Positions 13,624 to 22,758 of a stretch of DNA of 25,899 bases are shown here, piece by piece (within the stretch, counting starts at the first letter, position 1; each line of letters begins with the position of its first letter). The DNA is from Candidatus Peregrinibacteria bacterium (GTDB lineage Bacteria; Patescibacteriota; Gracilibacteria; UBA1369; PNNO01), in contig WJKT01000048.1 of assembly GCA_014728955.1 (NCBI GenBank), positions 1 to 25,899 on the forward strand. The letters run 5' to 3'. A model generated the notes under the pieces. That model searched no databases and was not told the origin of the DNA. It was given only the letters and a program-made list of their open reading frames with translations. The position numbers and the translations under genes are program-made.

Positions 13624-16167
13624 ATGAAAAAACTTAACCTCATTATTATGAGTATCAAACGTGCGGGAGCTGTTATTGCGCTGGTGGCGCTTAGTATAAC
13701 AAGCTTCATGCAAGTGTCGCTGGTAAACGCTCAGGATTCCGGCGTTTTTAGCGACATTACCACTTCGTATGATTATTACGAAGCAATTGACTATCTTCAA
13801 AATGAAGGTGTAGTCGAAGGGTATGGTGATGGGACGTATAAACCGGGGAATTCCATTAATCGTGCGGAATTTACCAAAATTGCACTCCTTGCTTCGGGTT
13901 ATGAGCCGGAAGGGAGTACGTGTTTTCCCGATGTGACCGATCAATGGTTTGCTCCTTATGTATGCAAGGCGCAAGATCTTGGATTGGTTGACGGGTATCC
14001 CGATGGCATGTTTAAACCGGAACGACCGATCAATTTTGTTGAAGCCGGGAAAATCGTTTCAAACGGTCTTAATCTTGGATTGGATGAAACCAATCAAAAT
14101 GAGTGGTTTCATAAATATATCAAGGCGCTGGAAGAAGATAGCGCGATTCCGCTAACTATCGATACGTTTGATCAATATATAAACCGGGGAGAAATGGCGG
14201 AAATGATGTGGCGTATTCAAACAAGTCAACAAGAACAAACGCAAAACTATGAAGAGCTTAAAGAAATGACGATTGCTCAACAAATGCATACTGTTTCTTC
14301 ATGTAGTGTCTTGATGGATACATTCGAAGAAGTTCAGTCTTCAAACGATTATATGTATCGAGATGTTGTGATGATGGAAGCCGTTGATGATGCGACGGTA
14401 ACCACCTCAACCGATACAAAGACGGCTGGTGCTCCGGCTCCTGCCGAGTCGGAAGCGGCTGAAGAAGGAGATTATTCAACTACAAACGTACAAGTGGAAG
14501 GTGTCGATGAAGCTGATATCGTTAAGACGGACGGTGAATATATTTATATAGTAAAAGGGGATACAGTTCGTGTTGTTAAGGCTTATTTGCCGGAAAATAT
14601 GGTGGAACTTGATGCTATAGAATTTAATGATGACGATTTTTCGCCAACCGACATGTATGTTGATGGCAATAAACTTGTTGTACTTGGTCATTCGTACTAC
14701 AGTTATCCGTATCCGCTTGATAGAACCGAGGCAATGATTTATCCGTACCCATATTATGGTGGTGGTATTTCAAAAGTCTTTATTTTTGATATTTCTGACA
14801 AGGCAGATATTAAAGCATTTAGAAGCCTTGAGTTTGAAGGCTCATACAGTCAGTCGCGGAAGGTAGATGATATGGTATATATGGTGCTTAGTCGTCCGGG
14901 ATTCGTTCCTTATGATGACATTATGGAAGCTGATGAAATCCTCCCCCGATATAAAGATACCGGCGATGAAATAGCCCAGCCAATGGTTGATTGTACTGAT
15001 GTAAAGTACGTTCCGGCATTTGAATCGGCAAACTATATGATTGTTGCCGGTATTCCAATAAATGAAGCAAGCGGAGATATCTCAAAGGAGGTGGTTCTTG
15101 GATCTGTTGGCAATGTGTATTCTTCAAGAGAGAATATGTACATCGCTGCGAACGAGTGGAACTGGAATTATCGTAGTTCGAGCGAAACAACCAATGTATA
15201 TAAATTCTCTTTGGGGAAAGAAGAGATTGATTTTGAAGGAAAAGGAAAAGTACCCGGAACAATCTTAAATCAGTTCTCGATGGATGAAGATGGTGATTAT
15301 TTTAGAATAGCCACAACAAAAGGGAATACATGGGATAATACATCAACAAACAATGTGTATGTTCTTGATGAGGCGATGGAAATGACCGGTAAGCTTGAAG
15401 GTATTGCGCCGGGAGAATCTATACACTCAACTCGATTTATGGGGGATAGGCTCTATATGGTTACTTTTAAAAAGATTGATCCGTTCTTTGTGATCGATAT
15501 GAAAGATCCAAAAGGACCAAAGATTTTAGGAAAACTTAAGATTCCGGGATACAGTGATTATCTCCATCCATATGATGAACATCATATTATTGGATTTGGG
15601 AAGGATACTGTTGAAGCAACTGAAATGGAAGAGGTTGACTGGAATCAAGATTTTGCATGGTACCAGGGGCTTAAAGTGGCGATGTTCGATGTAACTGATG
15701 TAACGGCTCCACAACAAATGTTCTATGAAGTTATCGGAGATAGAGGAACAGACAGTGAACTGCTTAGAAACCACAAAGCATTATTATTTGATAAAGAAAA
15801 AGACTTATTTGCCTTTCCGGTAACGCTTGCGGAACTTTCTGAAGAAATCAAGAATGATCCGACCGCTTCCGGCAGTGAGTATGGAGATATCGTGTTTCAG
15901 GGAGCTTATGTATATGGCATTGATTTGGAAGACGGATTTACTTTAAAAACCAGAATTACTCATTATGACGAAACGGAAGTAGCTGATAAAGCGGGATATT
16001 ACTGGTACGGAGATAAAGATGTTGAGCGTATTTTGTATATTGGAGACTTTCTATATACCGTTTCAAAAGGAATGGTGATGGCAAACGATATGTTAAGCGA
16101 GTTTGCAGAAGTGAACTCTACCGAAGTGGGCGGGACAGATGATGAGTATTACTACATTATGGAATAA
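13624..16167 (+). CDS. Secreted SLH-domain protein with C-terminal beta-propeller (PF09826-type)
   Basis: The 847-residue protein has a signal peptide (about residues 1-36, cleavage likely after VNA). Three SLH repeats follow: about 42-92 (GVVEGYGDGTYKPGNSINRA), 100-152 with two cysteines (LVDGYPDGMFKPERPINF) and a weaker third to about 198. SLH domains usually bind secondary cell-wall polymer, so it is probably anchored at the cell surface. After a cysteine-containing segment (SSCSVLMDTFEEV) and an Ala/Thr/Glu linker comes the diagnostic VQVEGVDEADIVKTDGEYIY at about 289, opening the secreted beta-propeller domain; it closes with ERILYIGDFLYTVSKG near the C-terminus. Function beyond surface display is unknown. 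I prefer ATG 13624 over 13606, which overlaps the -10 box; ATG 13648 is also possible. Confidence 0.9.
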   Translation: MKKLNLIIMSIKRAGAVIALVALSITSFMQVSLVNAQDSGVFSDITTSYDYYEAIDYLQNEGVVEGYGDGTYKPGNSINRAEFTKIALLASGYEPEGSTCFPDVTDQWFAPYVCKAQDLGLVDGYPDGMFKPERPINFVEAGKIVSNGLNLGLDETNQNEWFHKYIKALEEDSAIPLTIDTFDQYINRGEMAEMMWRIQTSQQEQTQNYEELKEMTIAQQMHTVSSCSVLMDTFEEVQSSNDYMYRDVVMMEAVDDATVTTSTDTKTAGAPAPAESEAAEEGDYSTTNVQVEGVDEADIVKTDGEYIYIVKGDTVRVVKAYLPENMVELDAIEFNDDDFSPTDMYVDGNKLVVLGHSYYSYPYPLDRTEAMIYPYPYYGGGISKVFIFDISDKADIKAFRSLEFEGSYSQSRKVDDMVYMVLSRPGFVPYDDIMEADEILPRYKDTGDEIAQPMVDCTDVKYVPAFESANYMIVAGIPINEASGDISKEVVLGSVGNVYSSRENMYIAANEWNWNYRSSSETTNVYKFSLGKEEIDFEGKGKVPGTILNQFSMDEDGDYFRIATTKGNTWDNTSTNNVYVLDEAMEMTGKLEGIAPGESIHSTRFMGDRLYMVTFKKIDPFFVIDMKDPKGPKILGKLKIPGYSDYLHPYDEHHIIGFGKDTVEATEMEEVDWNQDFAWYQGLKVAMFDVTDVTAPQQMFYEVIGDRGTDSELLRNHKALLFDKEKDLFAFPVTLAELSEEIKNDPTASGSEYGDIVFQGAYVYGIDLEDGFTLKTRITHYDETEVADKAGYYWYGDKDVERILYIGDFLYTVSKGMVMANDMLSEFAEVNSTEVGGTDDEYYYIME

Positions 16168-16184
16168 CCGGAAAAAGCAAATGA

Positions 16185-16218
16185 AAAAAGCCCCGGCATA
16201 ATATGTCCGGGGCTTTTT
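16185..16218. terminator. Bidirectional terminator between the propeller gene and rpsG
   Basis: AAAAAGCCCCGG (16185-16196) and CCGGGGCTTTTT (16207-16218) form a perfect 12-bp stem with a 10-nt loop, with A and T runs on both sides. It works in either direction: it lies 18 nt after the plus-strand stop and 20 nt after the rpsG stop on the minus strand. Confidence 0.93.
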
Positions 16219-16238
16219 ATATAGTGTTTGTATAACGC

Positions 16239-16688
16239 TTAATATCGTCCGTAGTGAGCAAACGCTTTATTTGCGGCTGCCATTCTGTGTGTATCTTCTT
16301 TTTTCTTCATAGCTGACCCCTGTCCTTCAGCCGCTTGCATGATTTCATTGGCAAGTCGCTGAGACATTGCGCCGTCTCCTGATCGTGCAGCTGCCAAAAG
16401 CCATCGGAAAGCGAGTGTGATTTGTCTGTTTGCATTCACTTCTTTTGGGATTTGATATACAGCTCCACCAATTCTTTTTGGCTTTACCTCCATTTGAGGT
16501 TTAATATTATCCAATGCTTTATTGAAAATCTTTGTTGGATCTTCTTTGGTTTTTTCTCCGATCATCTTCATGCTGTCATTAAATATCGTTCGAGCGACCG
16601 TTTTTTTGCCGTCCATCATGATATAATTAATGAACTTCTCGTAAAGAGGGTTCGAATCCTTCGGTGTAAAATGTACTCTTTTATGCAT
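16239..16688 (-). CDS. rpsG: 30S ribosomal protein S7
   Basis: S7 nucleates assembly of the small-subunit head. The 149-residue protein has DSNPLYEKFINYIMMDGKKT, GGAVYQIPKEVNANRQITLA with FRWLLAAAR, and the C-terminal KKKEDTHRMAAANKAFAHY, all characteristic. It is the last gene of the rpoB-to-rpsG run, ending at the bidirectional terminator. The gap after rpsL is 24 nt with no Shine-Dalgarno. In the standard str operon fusA would follow directly; here it does not. Confidence 0.97.
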   Translation of the reverse strand: MHKRVHFTPKDSNPLYEKFINYIMMDGKKTVARTIFNDSMKMIGEKTKEDPTKIFNKALDNIKPQMEVKPKRIGGAVYQIPKEVNANRQITLAFRWLLAAARSGDGAMSQRLANEIMQAAEGQGSAMKKKEDTHRMAAANKAFAHYGRY

Positions 16689-16712
16689 TATGGTAAATGA
16701 TTAATAACTATA

Positions 16713-17123
16713 TTATTTAGGTTTTTTTGCACCGTACTTACTTCGTCCCTGTTTGCGATCCTGCACACCCTGTGTATCAAGAGAACCACGGATGATGTGG
16801 TATCGCACACCAGGCAGATCCTTTACTCGTCCTCCACGAATGGTAACGACCGAGTGTTCTTGCAAATTATGCCCTTCTCCCGGTATATATGCATTTACTT
16901 CAATACCATTAGTCAATCGAACACGAGCAACTTTACGAAGCGCCGAGTTCGGTTTTTTAGGTGTCATGGTAAATACTTTTACGCATACTCCTCTCTTTTG
17001 AGGCGAATTCACAGATACTTCTTTATTTTTCAGTGAATTGAACCCTATTCCCATTGCGGGAGACTTCGTTTTCTTCGTAACTTTTTTTCGTCCTTTGCGG
17101 ATCAATTGGTTTATTGTAGGCAT
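16713..17123 (-). CDS. rpsL: 30S ribosomal protein S12
   Basis: S12 lines the decoding centre and affects accuracy. Starting at ATG 17123 gives MPTINQLIRKGRKK, the normal N-terminus, and 136 residues; the open frame extends to 17180 but the added residues match nothing in S12. Conserved blocks are VFTMTPKKPNSALRKVARVR, PGEGHNLQEHSVV and GRVKDLPGVRYHIIRG. The lysines whose mutation gives streptomycin resistance elsewhere (in TPKKPNS and GRVKDLPG) are wild type. It is 65 nt after rpoC, with only a weak promoter-like sequence in the gap. Confidence 0.96.
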   Translation of the reverse strand: MPTINQLIRKGRKKVTKKTKSPAMGIGFNSLKNKEVSVNSPQKRGVCVKVFTMTPKKPNSALRKVARVRLTNGIEVNAYIPGEGHNLQEHSVVTIRGGRVKDLPGVRYHIIRGSLDTQGVQDRKQGRSKYGAKKPK

Positions 17124-17188
17124 ATATCTGATTAAATAAGTAGCGACGTGTAATTTAACGGAAATTGGTGGATAATGCAAGTTTTTTC

Positions 17189-20100
17189 TTATTCTTCGAC
17201 CGCACCTTGTTCTTCCTTTTCTTCTTTTATTTCTTCCGGTACATGCTTGCGGTACTCTTTCATTAATTTAGGATGACGTTTTCGATAGATTTCTCCTGCA
17301 GGAATAAGTTTACCGATAATAACATTCTCTTTAAGGCCGGTTAGATTGTCTATACGTTTTGTTGTAGCTGCTTCAACGAGAACTCTGATAGTTTCCTGGA
17401 ATGAAGCGGCAGAAAGCCAACTGTCTGTATAGAGAGCAATACGGGTAAGACCGAGAAGAAGTCGTTCGGAATGAGCCGGTTGCTTTTTCTTCTTTTTAAG
17501 TTCCGCATTTGTTCGTTCAAGATCAATGTGGTCAATCATTTCACCCGGAAGATAATTGCTATCTCCCGCATCAAGGATACGAGATTTAGAAAGCATTTGT
17601 CGTGCGATAATCTCGATGTGTTTGTCGTTAATGGTTTGTCCCTGAGAAGCATAAATGCTTTGTACCTCCTGCATAATGTAATTTTGCAGTGTATAGATGT
17701 CGGTGAGTTGCATAAGTTCTCGGAGATTGTAGTGACCCGAGGTTAAGGCTTCACCTTTCTTAACGGTTGCACCGTTTTTTACAAGAATACTTCTTCCTTG
17801 CGGGATATTATATGTTTTCTCGACAACATCCTCGGATATAACTTCTATATTATCTTTTCCTATAGAAAGCACTTTGCCGGCAGTTTTTGCTTTAAGCATT
17901 TTCTTGATCTTTGTTGATCGTGCAAGAATTTGCTTTTGCTTTACTTTGTCTCCTTTTTTCACTTTTGCTTCCATAAACGGCCCGAGATAATATTGAGTAA
18001 CAATAGGTTCGGGTGAAGTTACTGTAACAACGGATTTTTTACCTTTTCGCTTTACTTTAACTTTACCGTCAATTTCCGATAGTACTGCGGGTGTTTTTGG
18101 CGTTCGTGCTTCAAAGAGCTCTTCTACACGGGTCAGACCTTGGGTGATATCTTTTCCTTCCGCTACACCACCCATATGGAAAGTACGCATGGTAAGCTGT
18201 GTTCCCGGTTCTCCAATACTTTGTGCGGCAATAATACCAACTGCCGTACCGAGATTAACGGTTTTATTTGTTCCCAAATCTTTACCGTAACATTTTACAC
18301 AGATACCGTTTGGTGTTTGACAGGTCATAACTGATCGAACACCAACAACTTCAACGTGTGCTTCGGTTATTTTTCTTAATTCGTTTTTGCCGAGCTCTGT
18401 TTCTTTTTTAATAATGATTTCACCGGTTTTGCTGTCGACAACATCTTTTGCTACAACACGACCATAAATTCGTTTTTCAAATTCTTCCCCAATTTGTTCA
18501 CTTTCTTTACGGGTAATGTTATGTACTGTGCTGGTTCCGCAATCGTATTCTTTAATAATAATATCTTGTACTGCATCAACCAAACGACGGGTGAGGTATC
18601 CCGCTTCAGCTGTTTTAAGCGCCGTATCCGATTTACCTTTACGTCCTCCATGTGTCGCAATAAAGTACTCAAGAATGGTAAATCCTTCTTTAAGATTCGA
18701 TTTAATAGGCAGTTCAATGGTTTTACCGGCCGGATTGGCAACAAGACCTTTAATACCGCATAGCTGCGTTACCTGTCCCCAGTTACCACGTGCTCCGGAA
18801 TTAATCATATAATGAATGTGGTTTTCATCGTCGATACTTTTAATCATTGCGCTAGTAATATCCGATTTAGCTTGCGACCAAACTTTAATGGTGTGGCCGT
18901 ATCGTTCTTCATCGGTCATGAGTCCGACACGATATTTATTGTTAATTTTCTTCACAATGTCTGAAGCATCATTAATGATTTTTTCTTTTTCATCCGGAAC
19001 AATCATATCTTCGGCACCGATTGAAAGTCCCGATTTAGTAGCAAATTTAAATCCGATACGTTTAATTTGATCAGCGAATTTTGCTGTTACATCGTTACCA
19101 AGCTTGTTGTAACATTTACTGATAAGACCGCTGAGTTTTCCTTTCGTCATGGTTTCGTTTTGATAGCCAAGATCTTTTGGAACAAAGGTATTAAATATAA
19201 GTCGTCCAACCGTTGTTTCGGTAATTTCACCGTTTACACGGGCTTTGATAGGAGCCTGTATATGCACTTTGCCCAATCGATATGCAACGAGAGCTTCACT
19301 TAAATTTGCATAGACTGATCCTTCTCCTTCTTTTCCCGAGGTCATCTTTGTTAAGAAATAACAACCAAGGACCATATCCTGTGTTGGGGTTACAATCGGA
19401 TCACCATGTGACGGTTTTAACAGATTCTGATCTGAACCGATGAGTTTTTTTGCTTCTTTTTGGGCTTGTTTTGAGAGTGGTACGTGAACGGCCATTTGGT
19501 CACCATCGAAATCGGCGTTAAACGCTGTACAAACAAGTGGGTGAATTTGAATCGCTTTACCTTCCACCAGTACCGGCTGGAATGCTTGAATTCCGAGTCG
19601 GTGCAGGGTAGGGGCGCGATTGAGAAGTACATAATGATCTTGTGTTACCTCTTCAAGAATATCCCATACTTCACGTTTGCTTGCCTGAATAAGTTTTTCC
19701 GCATTTTTAATGTTGTGTGCGTATCCGTCTCGAATAAGTCGTCCGATTACAAATGGCTTAAAGAGTTCCATCGCCATGAGTTTTGGGATACCACATTGAT
19801 TAAGTTTAAGTTGCGGTCCAACTACAATTACCGATCGTCCGGAATAATCTACACGTTTTCCAAGGAGATTCTGTCTGAATCGTCCCTGCTTTCCTTTCAG
19901 CATATCCGAGAGTGAACGTAGCTTTCGCTTGTCTCCCGAATTAAAGACAGTTTTTCCTTGTCTAGCACTGTTGTTGAGGAGTGTATCAACCGCTTCTTGC
20001 AACATTCGTTTCTCGTTTCGTGAAATCACTTCAGGTGCTCCGATAGAAATAAGTCTCTTAAGACGATTATTTCTGTTGATCACTCGTCGATATAAGTCGT

Positions 20101-21043
20101 TCAAATCCGATGCTGCAAAACGTCCCCCATCAAGTTGTACCATTGGACGAAGATCCGGTGGAATAACGGGAAGTACGGTAAGTACCATCCATTCAGGTTT
20201 AATTCCCGCTTTGAGCAAGCTTCCACAAAGCTTAATTCGTTTGAAAATCTTTTTTTGCTTTTGTCCCGAAGCCTTGGTTAAACCTACTTCGAGTTCTTTT
20301 ATAAGTTTTTTAAGATCAATATTGGCAATGATTTCCCGAATACTTTCTGCGCCGGTTCCGGCTTTAAACACATGACCGAATTTCATTGAAAGGTTTCGGT
20401 ATTCCAGTTCCGAATATACTTTTCCAACTTCCAGTCCATCAAGTTCATCCTTTGCCGTCTTGTGATGTTCATCAAGTTCTTGTACTTTTTGAGCTAGTTC
20501 TTTTTCGTTTCCTTTTTTCGATTTTGCTTCTTCCTGTAATGCCGCTCGATGTTTTTTATATTCTTCCGCCAATTGTTTTTTCGCATTTTCTTTCGCTTCT
20601 TCATCGACAGAAATTACAATGTATGCCGCAAAATAGACTACTTGTTCGATAGTTTTAATTGGCAAATTCAGTAAAAGACCAATACGACTTGGCGTTGATC
20701 GTAAAAACCAAATGTGTGTTACCGGTACCGCCAGCTTGATATGTCCCATTCTTTCTCGTCGTACTGAACTGCGAGTGACTTCAACACCACATTTTTCACA
20801 AATTACACCTTTGTATCGAATTCTTTTATATTTTCCACAATAACATTCCCAGTTCTTTGTTGGGCCGAATATTTTTTCACAAAACAGTCCTTCTCGTTCC
20901 GGCTTTTGTGTACGATAGTTAATGGTTTCAGGCTTTTTTACTTCGCCATGAGACCACGATAAAATCTCCTCGGGAGGTGCAACTGCGACCGATATCGAAT
21001 CAAAATTATCGAGTGTATTTGTATTACCGTGTTTTGGTGACAT
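17189..21043 (-). CDS. rpoC: RNA polymerase beta' subunit
   Basis: The 1284-residue beta' subunit forms the active-site side of RNA polymerase. The N-terminal zinc ribbon uses C67, C69, C82 and C85. The catalytic magnesium loop is NADFDGDQM at residues 509-517. The bridge helix lies near 798-826 (GGRKGKSDTALKTAEAGYLT) and the trigger loop near 935-960 (GIIAAQSIGEPGTQL). The second zinc site uses C835, C908, C915 and C918. A charged, probably coiled-coil segment of about 60 residues (148-205) follows the first zinc region. The C-terminus has an acidic end. It does not follow rpoB directly: ssb and an exchanger gene intervene on the same strand. Confidence 0.98.
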   Translation of the reverse strand: MSPKHGNTNTLDNFDSISVAVAPPEEILSWSHGEVKKPETINYRTQKPEREGLFCEKIFGPTKNWECYCGKYKRIRYKGVICEKCGVEVTRSSVRRERMGHIKLAVPVTHIWFLRSTPSRIGLLLNLPIKTIEQVVYFAAYIVISVDEEAKENAKKQLAEEYKKHRAALQEEAKSKKGNEKELAQKVQELDEHHKTAKDELDGLEVGKVYSELEYRNLSMKFGHVFKAGTGAESIREIIANIDLKKLIKELEVGLTKASGQKQKKIFKRIKLCGSLLKAGIKPEWMVLTVLPVIPPDLRPMVQLDGGRFAASDLNDLYRRVINRNNRLKRLISIGAPEVISRNEKRMLQEAVDTLLNNSARQGKTVFNSGDKRKLRSLSDMLKGKQGRFRQNLLGKRVDYSGRSVIVVGPQLKLNQCGIPKLMAMELFKPFVIGRLIRDGYAHNIKNAEKLIQASKREVWDILEEVTQDHYVLLNRAPTLHRLGIQAFQPVLVEGKAIQIHPLVCTAFNADFDGDQMAVHVPLSKQAQKEAKKLIGSDQNLLKPSHGDPIVTPTQDMVLGCYFLTKMTSGKEGEGSVYANLSEALVAYRLGKVHIQAPIKARVNGEITETTVGRLIFNTFVPKDLGYQNETMTKGKLSGLISKCYNKLGNDVTAKFADQIKRIGFKFATKSGLSIGAEDMIVPDEKEKIINDASDIVKKINNKYRVGLMTDEERYGHTIKVWSQAKSDITSAMIKSIDDENHIHYMINSGARGNWGQVTQLCGIKGLVANPAGKTIELPIKSNLKEGFTILEYFIATHGGRKGKSDTALKTAEAGYLTRRLVDAVQDIIIKEYDCGTSTVHNITRKESEQIGEEFEKRIYGRVVAKDVVDSKTGEIIIKKETELGKNELRKITEAHVEVVGVRSVMTCQTPNGICVKCYGKDLGTNKTVNLGTAVGIIAAQSIGEPGTQLTMRTFHMGGVAEGKDITQGLTRVEELFEARTPKTPAVLSEIDGKVKVKRKGKKSVVTVTSPEPIVTQYYLGPFMEAKVKKGDKVKQKQILARSTKIKKMLKAKTAGKVLSIGKDNIEVISEDVVEKTYNIPQGRSILVKNGATVKKGEALTSGHYNLRELMQLTDIYTLQNYIMQEVQSIYASQGQTINDKHIEIIARQMLSKSRILDAGDSNYLPGEMIDHIDLERTNAELKKKKKQPAHSERLLLGLTRIALYTDSWLSAASFQETIRVLVEAATTKRIDNLTGLKENVIIGKLIPAGEIYRKRHPKLMKEYRKHVPEEIKEEKEEQGAVEE

Positions 21044-21074
21044 AGTTTAAGAAAGTTAATGAACGTGATTATAA

Positions 21075-22079
21075 TTAAACAGCAATAGTTTGATAGAGCT
21101 GTTGAATAAAAAGTACATATAGAATGAGAAAGAATGCTCCTTCAAAATGATAGAATTTTCGTTCGATTCCCGAAAAGACAAGCAATATCGTCGCAACAAC
21201 AAAAAATGGTAGACCGATGAGAAGAACCGGCATATCTATTGGCAGTTCACTTATTAATCCTGCAACACCCATAATTAAGAAACCATTAAAGATATTTGAT
21301 CCCAGGATATTTCCCAGTGCAATATCGAAGTTTCCCTTTCTTGCCGCCATAATAGAAACCATAAGCTCAGGGAGCGATGTTCCGATTGCAACAGCGGTAA
21401 TGGCAATTATAGACGTTTCAATATTAAGAAGTTTTCCCATTTTAATCACCGCTTCAATAGTAAAGTCAGCACTAAAATATAATGTTGTTGCCGAGATAAG
21501 AACAAATAAAACATAGTGCCATTTAAACGGTGGTCTTTTTTGCAGCAAGGTCTTTTTTGTTTTTTCTTCGGTAGTGGCTTCAATAAATTCTTTTTCCTTT
21601 TCCGCCAGCGGACCTCGTGGTTGTGTTACGCTATAAGTAAGGTAAACAATGAATCCAACCAAAGAAACCAATGCTTCAAAAAAGGTGAAGGTTCCGTCTG
21701 AGAGTGTTAATACAAGAATTGCCCCCGAAGCGACAAGAAGTGGTAAATCAAGTCGTATCAGGCTTCGTTTTATCTCGACTTTTTTTACGATAATCGTTGT
21801 AATACCAACAACAAGTAAAATATTGGCAATATTTGAACCGATAACGTTACCTGCTACAACACTCGGTTCTCCTTTAAGAATGGAGAAGATAGATGTTGCC
21901 AGTTCAGGGAGCGATGTCCCGGCACTAATAAGGGTAATGCCGATAATAAACTGTGGTACACCAAGTGACAGTCCTAATTTCTCGGAATATTTTACGAGAT
22001 AATCTGCTGATTTTATCAGCACGAACAATGAGGCTGCAAAGAATACTATTTGTGTTGTTAACTCGGTGTACACAGGCAC
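21075..22079 (-). CDS. Na+/Ca2+ exchanger-like protein of the CaCA superfamily (YrbG type)
   Basis: The 334-residue integral membrane protein has about ten hydrophobic helices and the two inverted alpha-repeats of the CaCA family: GTSLPELATSI with GNVIGSNIANIL (about residues 54-88), and GTSLPELMVSI with GNILGSNIFNG (about 233-266). The acidic residues in these repeats bind the transported cation. A charged cytoplasmic loop separates the halves (about 155-185). It probably exchanges Na+ or H+ for Ca2+; the substrate cannot be fixed from sequence. The start is GTG at 22079, 20 nt after the ssb stop. Its place between rpoB and rpoC is unusual. Confidence 0.92.
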   Translation of the reverse strand: MPVYTELTTQIVFFAASLFVLIKSADYLVKYSEKLGLSLGVPQFIIGITLISAGTSLPELATSIFSILKGEPSVVAGNVIGSNIANILLVVGITTIIVKKVEIKRSLIRLDLPLLVASGAILVLTLSDGTFTFFEALVSLVGFIVYLTYSVTQPRGPLAEKEKEFIEATTEEKTKKTLLQKRPPFKWHYVLFVLISATTLYFSADFTIEAVIKMGKLLNIETSIIAITAVAIGTSLPELMVSIMAARKGNFDIALGNILGSNIFNGFLIMGVAGLISELPIDMPVLLIGLPFFVVATILLVFSGIERKFYHFEGAFFLILYVLFIQQLYQTIAV

Positions 22080-22099
22080 ATTAGGTCAAAATATATGGT

Positions 22100-22714
22100 T
22101 TAGAGACCGAGATCTCCGGAGATATCAAGCTTTGGTTTATCGTCATCATCTTTATCATCTTTGTCTTCTTTCTTGTCATCTTTTTCGTCGTCCTTGCTGT
22201 CATCGTCTTTTTCGTTGTTATCGTTTGACTTCTCATCTTTGTCTTCTTTTTTATTATCATCCTTTTTTTCTTTCTCTTCCTCTTTTTTATCGTCATTTTC
22301 ATAGTCGTCATCATCTCCGTCGTTATCTTCTTGGGGAAGATAATCGTCGTCATCATCATCATTGTTGTTATCCAGATTTTTCGGACGTTTTTCAAGCATA
22401 ATCATATCTTGTGCAACAATTTCGGTTCGGAATTTCTTAACTCCTTCAGGAGTATCCCAGCTTCGTGTTTTAAGATATCCTTCAATGTATACCAGTTTGC
22501 TTTTCTTGAGGTATTTGCTACAGATTTCAGCCAAACGAGCCCACGCTACAATATCGTGATATTCGGTAAGACTATGTTTTTTTGAATCTTTCGTAATCCA
22601 TTCTCGATTTGTCGCGATGCAAAATGTTGTAACCATTTGTCCGTTCGCGGTCTGTCTCATTTCCGGATCCCGAGTAAGGTTCCCGATCAGAATAACTTTG
22701 TTTACACTTCTCAT
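22100..22714 (-). CDS. ssb: Single-stranded DNA-binding protein with long acidic/basic tail
   Basis: SSB coats single-stranded DNA in replication and repair. Residues 1-110 form the OB fold, starting RSVNKVILIGNLTRDPEMRQ and containing YHDIVAWARLAEICSKYLKK and VYIEGYLKTRSW. Residues 113-204 are low complexity, almost all D, K, E and N. The usual acidic C-terminal tip (DDDIPF-like), which recruits partner proteins, is not present; the protein ends DISGDLGL. It lies 44 nt after rpoB and 20 nt before the exchanger gene, apparently in the same operon. No Shine-Dalgarno precedes the ATG. Confidence 0.93.
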   Translation of the reverse strand: MRSVNKVILIGNLTRDPEMRQTANGQMVTTFCIATNREWITKDSKKHSLTEYHDIVAWARLAEICSKYLKKSKLVYIEGYLKTRSWDTPEGVKKFRTEIVAQDMIMLEKRPKNLDNNNDDDDDDYLPQEDNDGDDDDYENDDKKEEEKEKKDDNKKEDKDEKSNDNNEKDDDSKDDEKDDKKEDKDDKDDDDKPKLDISGDLGL

Positions 22715-22758
22715 TGTTCCGTGTGGTTAGTGGTAATAATAGTAAGAGTGTGAAATAC

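Noticed and set aside
16649..16659. GGTTCGAATCC, like a tRNA T-arm
   Set aside because: It lies in rpsG, encoding the conserved DSNP segment on the minus strand; no acceptor, D or anticodon stem surrounds it.
17124..17180. N-terminal extension of rpsL
   Set aside because: S12 begins MPTINQL, which is ATG 17123; the added residues have no match to the family.
17124..17188. Promoter for rpsL in the gap after rpoC
   Set aside because: TTGCAT-17-TAAATT on the minus strand is only a four-of-six match in each box; too weak to list.
22110..22370. Repetitive stretch as a tandem repeat or CRISPR array
   Set aside because: The repetition comes from D and K codons in the SSB tail; there is no constant repeat-spacer periodicity.
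22066..22401. Long plus-strand ORF rich in His, Arg and Leu
   Set aside because: It is the antisense shadow of the repetitive GAT/AAA codons of the ssb tail.
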